DNA from: Lycium barbarum | Lineage: Eukaryota > Streptophyta > Magnoliopsida > Solanales > Solanaceae | Assembly: GCF_019175385.1 (NCBI RefSeq) | Contig: NC_083339.1 | Coordinates: forward strand, 46,982,074 to 47,046,073 | DNA: 64,000 nt | Direction of reading: 5' to 3' | In this document: one piece after another, positions 55,792 to 64,000 of the stretch | Layout: the number at the start of each line of letters is the position of its first letter | How positions within the stretch are numbered: the stretch's first letter is position 1 | The notes under the pieces: model-generated | Database searches by the model: none | Told to the model about the DNA's origin: nothing | The model's input: only the letters and a program-made list of their open reading frames with translations | Translations under genes and position numbers: made by a program

Positions 55792-58357
55792 TGTTACACC
55801 TCAGAAAATTTTCCGTTGGTACGCAAGTGAATGATCTAGTGAGGAGTACGAGTATACGATATTTCCATGAGTATGAAATGACATGGATGACCCTATGTAA
55901 GATTCCAAAGGCGATTTCAATAAGGGATAGGTTATGATCCATGATGACTAACTATAGATTCTAAAAACGTGGAAAGTTGCAGATTTGCACTTTGGCTAGT
56001 TGAACGTAAAATGAAATACGGACCGTAAAGTAGTATACGGCCCGTAAACTGCCATGTCGTATTTTGACTTCCAAAACTTCAACTTTCTGTCAAATGTCCA
56101 AATGGTTAAATACGACTTGGAATACGGACCGTAAATGGGAATACGCCGTAAACTACGATCGTAAATCACCATGATCCCTAGCATACTTTCTGGTTTTGTT
56201 ATGCTTAAATACGCCCACAGAATACGGACCGTAAACTGGAATACGACCCGTAAATTGAGTTTACGACCACTGTGCACTTTCGACGATTGTTCATTTCAGA
56301 TCAGATTTTGGGTTATTAAAAAGGGGACCAAATTTATTATTTCATTTCATTTCACTACTACATGACACCCCTTCTCTATAAAACATCTCTCTACATATAC
56401 TTCATAAAAATTCAAGGATATTTGGTGATCAACAACATAAACTAAGTGAATCAAGTATAAGAAAACCCATTAAAGGTCATTCAAGTCAAGAAATCCCAAT
56501 GGAGATAAACTTGGGTTTTGCTCAAGTGGAGTATTATCAACCAAGGCTTGTTCCTACAACCTCTAAGGTAATATTTATGATATTTCTATATGTTTAAGGT
56601 ATTTAAGAGTTGAAATACTTGGATTGTAGAAAGGTATGGCAAAATGGGTCATGAATGTGGAATAGTGCCATTTTGTGAATTGAGTTACGAGTCTTGATGT
56701 ATTGTGATGTAAATATGTTATAAATGATGTTGAGAACATGAGACGAGCAATCTACGTGAATGGACATAGTCGTGTGTTATAGCCATGGATATGAGTAATT
56801 GAAAGCAAATTAAGAAATGTGGATAATGCGGATGAATAATGATTATTGCTATGGTATTGTGAATGTATTATTGACGTTTGGGAGTTGATATACGTTATGG
56901 AGGGATGTCATATAAATAAAGGAGATGCTGTCCAATTTTCTCTAGTTTTAGTCATATATGCTAGCTATCGATTCAAATGATAGTATGACTTTAATGAAGG
57001 TAGAAACGCTAGCATTGGAGGAGAAAGCGCAAGTGTAGAATAGGTGAACGGAAAAGGTATGTGAGGCCAACCCTTCTTTCATAAGGCATGGTTCTTTGGA
57101 CAATCATCTAAATCTTCTACGAGCTTATGATATTCTCCAAATGCTTGTATCTTCAAAGCTACTAAGCTTATGATTCTCGATATGTTACGCTTGTACTAAG
57201 TTCCTCGTATGACGAGTAGGCCTATTAAGGTAAATGTGATGAACGACGATGATAGTATAATGATGTTGGTGACGATTATGATAATGATGTAAATAGTAAA
57301 GATGCTTATGAGCTATTATGTATATGTGTCTATGTATGACTATTATGGAACCCCGAGCTTATGAGGCCGGGTAAGATATGTAAATAAGTATGTATATGAT
57401 TACGTAACGCGCGCACACCTTTGCAGATGGTACGGATAACCCTGACGCCTTGGTAGGGCCAGGTAGACGTAACCCTGAAGCCTTGGTAGGGCCAGGTATG
57501 AGTAACCTTGAGCCTTGGTTGGCCAAGTATGTATGAAACACCGATCCTGCATGGTCGGGTATGCTATGTAAATGCTATGTATATGATATGATTATGTATA
57601 TGATATGGATACGAATATGAATACGAACATGATATAATATGAAGGCGAATAAGGGTATGTATGCGAATATGAGTACAAATGTGGAACGGATACGGATGTG
57701 GATGTATGTACGTAAATACGCATTAGAAATGGAAAGATCCTACGTAAGGCAAGTAAGTGTCTATGTCGATGATACTGCCATCTCCCATCTTGTGCTATTT
57801 TTCATGTTGTTCATTATGTTTCTATATTGATGTTGACCATGCTTTGCATACTCAGTACATTCTTCGTATTGACGTCCTTTTGTTTGTGGACGCTGCGTCA
57901 TGCCCGCAGGTGCACAGGTAGACAGACTTGATTCGTAGCTACATTCTCAGAGACTACATAGCAGAGCTCCACTTCATTCGGAGCTACAACCTTTGGGTAC
58001 TTATTCTTTTGTGTATAAAATCATGGGCATAGCGGGGTCCTATCCCACTTATCTGATATGTTATACTCTTTTTAGAGGCTCGTAGACATGTGAATACGGT
58101 TAGATGTGTCTGGCCTTGTCGGCCTATATATTTTGTATATCTTTTTGATAGCCTTGTCGGCTCATGTACATTGACGTGGTATAGGTGCCAACCATGAAAT
58201 AAAAGCATTGTCGTCCAATGGGACTAGCATGAATGATGAACAGGAATGTATGTTTAATTATGTGGCTCACCTAGATGTAAGTATAAGTGTAAGCCAAGGG
58301 GTGCCCTGGCGGGCTAGCACCGGGGGCTTGTCGCGGCCCCATAGATGGGTCGTGACA
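55792..58357 (+). repeat. Element G third LTR, 2566 bp
   Basis: TGTTACACC...GGGTCGTGACA, with the same inner features as the middle LTR: TACGG clusters 56018-56262, donor-like GT 56568 and 57057, core motif about 56921-56933, tandem repeat 57430-57526, hairpin 57873-57892. Ends at TSD TCTGT. Confidence 0.95.
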
Positions 58358-60499
58358 TCTGTCTCCCTGGGCACCTGCGGGCATGACGCAGCGTCCACAA
58401 ACAAAGGAAGTCAGTACGATGAATGTACCGAGTATGTAAAGCATGATCAATATCAACATAGAAGCATAATACACAACATAAGAAAAGGCATAAGATGGGA
58501 GATAATCGTATCATCGTCATAAGCACTTCCTTGCTTCTCATGGGGACCTTCCATTTTTAGCACGTATTTGTGTACATACGTCCATATCCTTATCCGTACT
58601 CATTTACATTGCATCCATAATCGTATTCGTATACATAGTCTTATTCATTTTCGTATCATATTCATATTCATATTCATACTCATATCTATATCATATACAT
58701 AACCATATCATATACATAGCATTTACATAGCATGCCCGACCACGAAGGTTCGGTGTTTCACGTACCCGACCATGGCTAGGCTCGGTTATCATACATACTT
58801 GGCCAACCAAGGCTTAAGGTTACGCATACCTGGCCCTACCAAGGCTTCAGGGTTATTCGTACCAACTACAGAGGTGTACGCGCCTTACATAAATATATAC
58901 ATATTCTACCTGGCCTTATAAGCTCGGGGTTCCATAATAGTCATACATAGATACATATACAAAATAGCTCATAAGCATCTTTACTATTATCATCACTATC
59001 ATTATCATCATCATTATCGTCGTTATCGCATCGTTATCACTATCATCGTCGTTCATTACATCTACCCTTATAGGATTACTCGTCATATGAGGAACTTAGT
59101 ACAATCGTAACATATCGAGAATCATAAGTTTAATAGCTTTTGAAGATAGAGTCATTTGGAGGACATCATAGACTTATAAAAGATTTAGAAGATTGGCCAA
59201 AGAACCATGCCTTATGAAATAAGGGTTAGCCTTACATACCTTTCCGTTCAACTATTCTACCACTTGCACGTTCTCCTTCAACGCTCACGTTTCTATCTTC
59301 ATTGAAGTTATACTATTATTAGAAATTGATAGCTAGCATACACGACTAAAGCTAGAGAAAATTGGACAGCATCTCATTTATTTATACAACATTCCTCCAT
59401 ATCATATATGAACTCCCAACGTCAATAATACATTCACAATATCATAACAATAGCCTTTATTCATCCACATTATCTATATTTCTCAATTCACTTCCAATCA
59501 CCCATATCCATGGTCATAACACACGACTATGTTCATTCATATACATTTCCTATCCCATGTTCTTAATATCATTTATGACATATCAATATCACAACACATA
59601 AAGAATCATGACTCAATTCAAGCTATTACTCAAAATGGCGCTATTCCACATTCATGACCCATTTTTCTACATCCTTCAACAATCCCAGTATTTCAACGTT
59701 CAAATACCTTAAACAATATGGAAATACCATAAATATTACCTTAGATGTTGTAGGAAAAAGATTTGGAAGGAAATACTTCACTTGATCCAAAACCCTAGTT
59801 CATCTCCAATGAGATTTCTTGACTTGGAAGCTCTCTTAATGGGTTTCTTACACTTGATTCGCTTAGTTTATGTTGTTGATCACTAATACCTCTTGAATTA
59901 TTGTGGAATAAATGTAGAGAGATGTTTTAGAGAGAAGGGGTGTGATATGGAAATGAAATGAAATAAGACTTATCCCTCATTAAATACACCAATCTGTTCC
60001 TGACCAGATCTACGGACCAACATACGGTCAGTATAAATTATACTGACCGTATGTCTAGCCGTAGAATTGGTCCAGAGAATGGTGACAGTCTGGGCTGATT
60101 GTACAGTCCAACATATGGTCCGTATGTTTTATACGGCCAGTATGTTTGGCCGTATAATCCCCAGTGATTCGAAATTCGTTCTCGTCGACTTGTTTGATCT
60201 CCAATCCTTATGGAACCTTCTTAGCACTTGTTTACCACCTCATTAACAATCTAACGGACGTTATAACTCTCCTCCAAAGCATTATTAAATCCTCATTAAC
60301 TTGTTACTCGTAATTCCTTTTCGATACCTATCGTATGCCTTCCCTTCTCTTGGCAACTTTCTCCCCCTTTCTCGAATATCTTTGAAATATTAATTAGGGT
60401 CATCAAATGTCATTCATTACTTATCGAAATACCATATACTTCGTGCTCTTCGTTAGTCTATTCACTGCGCATCAACGGAAAATTTTCCGAGGTGTAACA
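58358..60499 (-). repeat. Element I LTR, right fragment
   Basis: TSD TCTGT (58358-58362), then the rest of the reversed LTR, ending GGTGTAACA (reverse of TGTTACACC). Carries the damaged hairpin (CTTCC/GGACG, about 58390-58415), the core motif on minus (59364-59375), and the TACGG/CCGTA cluster (60010-60165). Confidence 0.9.
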
Positions 60500-60542
60500 T
60501 TCTCCCCCCCCCCCCCCTTAAGAACATTCGTCCTCGAATTTT
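60500..60542 (-). promoter_or_regulatory. Element I PPT and pre-PPT palindrome
   Basis: A run of 14 C on plus (G on minus) next to the LTR, longer than in relatives. Before it is AAAATTCG-AGGA-CGAATGTT (60523-60542, one mismatch). Confidence 0.85.
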
Positions 60543-60699
60543 AAGTCGTCGGGGATTCTATAAAGATTTCGCCAGAGCTTCCCCTGTAATATGACACTAC
60601 CATCCTATCACAACATCCCATAATAATAATGTCTCACAGGGCCACAACATAAGACCAATAGAATTTGGCCACACACGACCCAAAAGCATAAAAGGGAAA

Positions 60700-61068
60700 C
60701 ATACATACCTTATGATCTTGATATCTCATCTTGGATTTCTTCTAAGGGCTGAAATAAATGTGGGTACTTGGATCGCATAATCTCTTCCGCTTCCAATGTC
60801 CTTTCTTCTCGTTTATTGCTTCTCTATAAAACCTTAACTGAGGCCACTCTTTGTTTCTAAGCCTCTGTACTTACCTATCTAGTATGGCAATGGGTACCTT
60901 TTCATAAGTCAGCACATCATTTATTGGAACGATCCTAGTAGGATCTCCAACACATTTACGAAGCATCGAGACATGGAAAACTGGGTGAACTGACTCCAAA
61001 TCAGGAGGTAGATCTAACTCATAGGTCACTTTGCCTATTTTGCGCACAATCTCATAAGCCCAATGTAT
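60700..61068 (-). pseudogene. pol: Element I integrase end and chromodomain fragment
   Basis: Minus strand: GPYEIVRKIGKVTYELDLPP, then HPVFHVSMLRKCVGDPTRIV and VPIAILDR, then a stop and decayed chromodomain sequence down to about 60715. Coding similarity ends abruptly near 61068, in the ...PRYIG region, where unrelated LTR sequence of J starts. Thus only the last part of I survives. Confidence 0.87.
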
Positions 61069-63111
61069 CATATGAGAATCAATCTGTGGATCTGAATGTA
61101 TTTGTATGACTGTATACCTGAAAGTGTCTGTATAACTCTGTATAACTGAAAGTGCTTTTGAGGGCGTATGATATGCATGCTTTCTTTCAAAAATCATATA
61201 CATATATCATAATATAACAGTTAGTGCTGTGGAACGTACAACTCGATCCATAAATGTTAGTGCTGTGGAACGTGCAGTATGATCCATATATCATATCATC
61301 TCTCGTTTGGGGTAACATCATAACGTACCCACTGCAGTAGTGTGCGCGTCTACCTGCTGTATCCGGCCGACTATAGCTTAGCTCGGTGTGAGAAAATAAT
61401 TATACATATATATATATAAATGAATAAAAGACTCGTGAAATACCACTCTGAATTCTGGAATTATAGACATGAACTATGCTTGAATGTACATACGAAGCCA
61501 AAGGTACGAGTGTCTTTAAAGCATTTAGGAACATAATTCTTTGGAACTTGATCGTTTATTTCTTTCGTTCGTATCATAGAGATCATGCCAAAATGAAAGA
61601 AAGCGATAGCCTTAACATACCTGGTCTTAGCTCAACGGCTCAAGAACTCAACTCGTATCTGCTGCACGATCTATATCTAATAACAATGATACTATCGTTA
61701 ATTATACAAATGGTTCTCTTAATCGTATAACGAAAATTTAACTTATCCTAAAACAAAACGGGCAGCATCTCCCCCGTTCTTCTCATCTTCCCAAACTCCA
61801 TATATCAACAACAACAACTAGAACAATCCCGCAAGTATATACATCAATAACAAGATACCATGTAGAAGCAACAAGTCATAAACATTTCCCGACGAGCGAC
61901 AAACCCGGATACGATTATCAAACACAGTTCTCTAATTTTCTTTCCTTCAAAATACATATCAATGAAAACAAAAACAATATACTTAAGTTACTCCAACAAT
62001 TTCCAGCCATAACACAACCCAAAAATATACCTCAAATAAGCCCACACAACAATAACAATAACTTATCCGATTTCCCGCAATTAATTTCGTAGTTCCCATA
62101 TCACAATTTAGCCATGATCGGGATGAATTTAAATATACCAAGGAGAGAATAGTTCTTAACTTATATGCCAAGAAATGCTCTTCTTCCACCTTACTTCCCT
62201 TCGAAGAAAGCCCAGATCAACAATTGGTGTTAGAATTATGTAATTGACGGGCATAATCTCCATATTGTTCATTGTATCTTGCTACATCAACGTGAATTGT
62301 GCACTTTTTACTTCAAAAAAAAAAAAGATATAGTTTCTCGTATATACTTGCTGCTCCATACGTTTTAAGAGATATTTCTCTTTATAAAAGAAAATATTTC
62401 AAGCACAACTAGTAATTAGAGATCGTGGGGCCCACCTTTAAATATATATAACCCACACTATCTTAAACATGACACTAATACCACCTTATAATAGGTGTCT
62501 GTTGCTTCCCTTAGTCTTGAACACGTGGAAGTATTTTAACATAACACTTATTCATTACATTAATATTTAATTCCTTTCCCTCTCCATAATAATCCAATGT
62601 TCAACCAATTACCCACGTAATTAATTCTTTGATCTCAATTCAGTTAAATAAATAACGTTTTCAACGCATTTCATATACTCATTACCATGACCATGTGATA
62701 TAACACTAGTCCATAGCCTCATTTGCCACGCATAAAATATTATTTTCAATCATCGTCGTCACACTTTTTCGTCTTAAATTATTTCGAGACTTCATTCCTT
62801 GTATACACCGAGTTCTTGATTTTCATGCTTGAATATGACCAAATTCTCCGGGCTCGGGTAAATTTTCTCATGTTGGACGGTTCAATTTCCTGCTCCAAAA
62901 TACGGGATATTATAGTTTGGACCGTATTTCATTCAAATAAATTTCGAACCTCGACGAAACTTATTTTCTTCGATTTGTTTAACTTCTAATCCTTACGATA
63001 CATCTGCACCATCACTCTAACCACCTATAAGCTTGGGGGATAACCTTATTTCCTTTACTAATGTCATTTAACTGGCACGTTTTCCAACACATGAAAGCAC
63101 GGGATGTAACA
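61069..63111 (-). repeat. Element J LTR, minus orientation, left end missing
   Basis: Ends GGGATGTAACA (reverse of an LTR start) with a PPT to its right. Has the LTR core motif (61760-61772), a minus-strand CCAG/GTATGTTAAGG near 61616, a short duplication TTAGTGCTGTGGAACGT (61223 and 61257) and a (TA)n patch near 61403. No gene seen. Distinct family from the other LTRs. Confidence 0.72.
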
Positions 63112-64000
63112 TCCTTCCCCCCTTTAGAACATTCGTCCTCTAATGTTAAACTAGTCCTGTATAAGTATACTTGTTATGGTGATCTTATAATGAATCAATT
63201 CTAACTAGAACTCATCTATCATGTTGTGCCTCTCTTTGCTTAACTTAATACCATTCTCCACTTGACATCAGTTAATATTGATTTTTCAAAGAAAGTGGTC
63301 ATAATTTAGCTACTTCTGTAATTGACTGCAGCTTACTATATCCTTCTCCACTTGAAGCTTAAGTCGAGCTTTTCTTGTTTTGGAGTTATCTTTCCAGTAA
63401 CACTGTAGAATATGAGTTTCCTTTCCCTTGGGTAAGTTTACCATCGCATATTGATTCCTCCTATGCTCTCTTCCAATTCTTATAGGTCTACTCCTACTCT
63501 TTATTTAGATCGCATAGTCCGCAGCGTACATCCTTCTTGGAGTCATCATTGTAATCCTTTAACATAAACTATCTATAACATTCCCTTTGAATAGTTGAAA
63601 ATGAGTTTCCTTCTTAGTAATGACTCTCGGTTGCAATACTCCCTTGACACCTTAGGAATATCCTTTCAAGAGATATAAGTGAGTCACTCTGCTGATATGA
63701 TCCTCCTTGATACTTGAACTCGTCGATCCTTTTTCTCACTCAATTAGTCTAGATACCTTTCGTCCTTATTGTTACCTCTTCCCATAATCTTAATCGTATA
63801 GTCATTACCTCTATACCCGCGTTATTAAATCAACCATGTGAATCCTTTGTTACATATTGATACCATGTCATCTCTTAACCTCTCGCTATTATGTAATAAT
63901 CAGGAAACTTCTTCTTATCTTTAGAATCCTCTTGGGGTGTCTCTTCTCGCTTAGCTTATATTTCACCAAAGGTTATAATACACGATGTATCATCTTAAGG
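63112..64000 (-). mobile_element. Element J interior start (PPT side), non-coding
   Basis: The minus strand has CTAAAGGGGGGAAGGA next to the LTR, and the pre-PPT palindrome AACATTAG-AGGA-CGAATGTT (63128-63147, one mismatch). Beyond it the plus strand is C+T-rich with no integrase or chromodomain similarity, unlike I or E. It resembles element C in arrangement, so J is probably another coding-less element; the rest lies outside the window. Confidence 0.6.

Larger units (their letters stand above)
44868..58357 (+). mobile_element. Element G: tandem LTR-int-LTR-int-LTR composite
   Basis: Three LTR copies in direct order: 44868-45754 (truncated), 48003-50574 and 55792-58357. The first unit lacks about 4.7 kb (LTR 3' part, PBS, gag, PR and RT) and the second is full size. 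The whole block is flanked by a perfect TSD TCTGT (44863-44867 and 58358-58362), so it behaves as one insertion. Confidence 0.93.

Overview
The window is plant nuclear DNA made almost entirely of nested Ty3/gypsy LTR retrotransposons, with no host gene that I can support. The recognisable polyproteins have the order Gag (CCHC knuckle), aspartic protease, reverse transcriptase (FIDD), RNase H, integrase and a C-terminal chromodomain. That is the chromovirus (Tekay/Del-like) layout. The primer binding site TGGTATCAGAGC matches the 3' end of plant initiator-Met tRNA. Codon use and LTR style suggest a eudicot, perhaps Solanaceae, but the window alone cannot prove the species.

Layout, with letters that are mine: F LTR, minus (1-2107). 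Element A, plus (2108-27378), whose 5' LTR was hit by F and D and whose integrase was hit by B. D, minus (3678-14069, TSD GGCTT). B, plus (18637-24360, TSD ATAGG/AAAGG), with unusually short 315-bp LTRs. E, minus (27379-33192), one LTR with internal sequence on both sides. H, an unclassified LTR-like sequence (33193-34147 and 43568-44432). C, minus (34148-43567, TSD AGTAC/GGTAC), coding-less. I, minus (44433-44867 and 58358-61068). G, plus (44868-58357, TSD TCTGT), a tandem LTR-int-LTR-int-LTR. J, minus (61069-64000). The insertion order reads E > A > {B, D, F} and E > H > {C, I > G}.

Every coding region is broken except one acidic 171-aa ORF in D. The most interesting material is non-coding and shared by families whose LTRs are otherwise dissimilar: (1) a hairpin about 65 nt after the PBS with a self-complementary loop, GCGCGC in A, B and G but GTGCAC in C, D and E, like a retroviral dimer-initiation loop; (2) an LTR hairpin whose stem covaries (CGTCC/GGACG versus CCCCC/GGGGG); (3) a palindrome (AACATTCG-AGGA-CGAATGTT) directly before the polypurine tract; (4) splice-donor consensus sites in the LTRs and a TTTCAG acceptor two bases before the gag ATG, which would remove PBS and leader from a spliced mRNA; (5) a GGRRATGCTGYCC core in almost every LTR with a related copy before the PPT. 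Coding-less C keeps all the cis parts visible in it, which suggests a shared RNA toolkit used in trans by parasites of autonomous elements.

Other unusual items are a 5S rRNA-like stretch with both Pol III boxes in D, a 41-bp minisatellite in D, stop codons and a frameshift shared between B and G, and LTR shortening in B that one aberrant strand transfer could explain. All identities and divergences are by eye; no alignment or database search was run.
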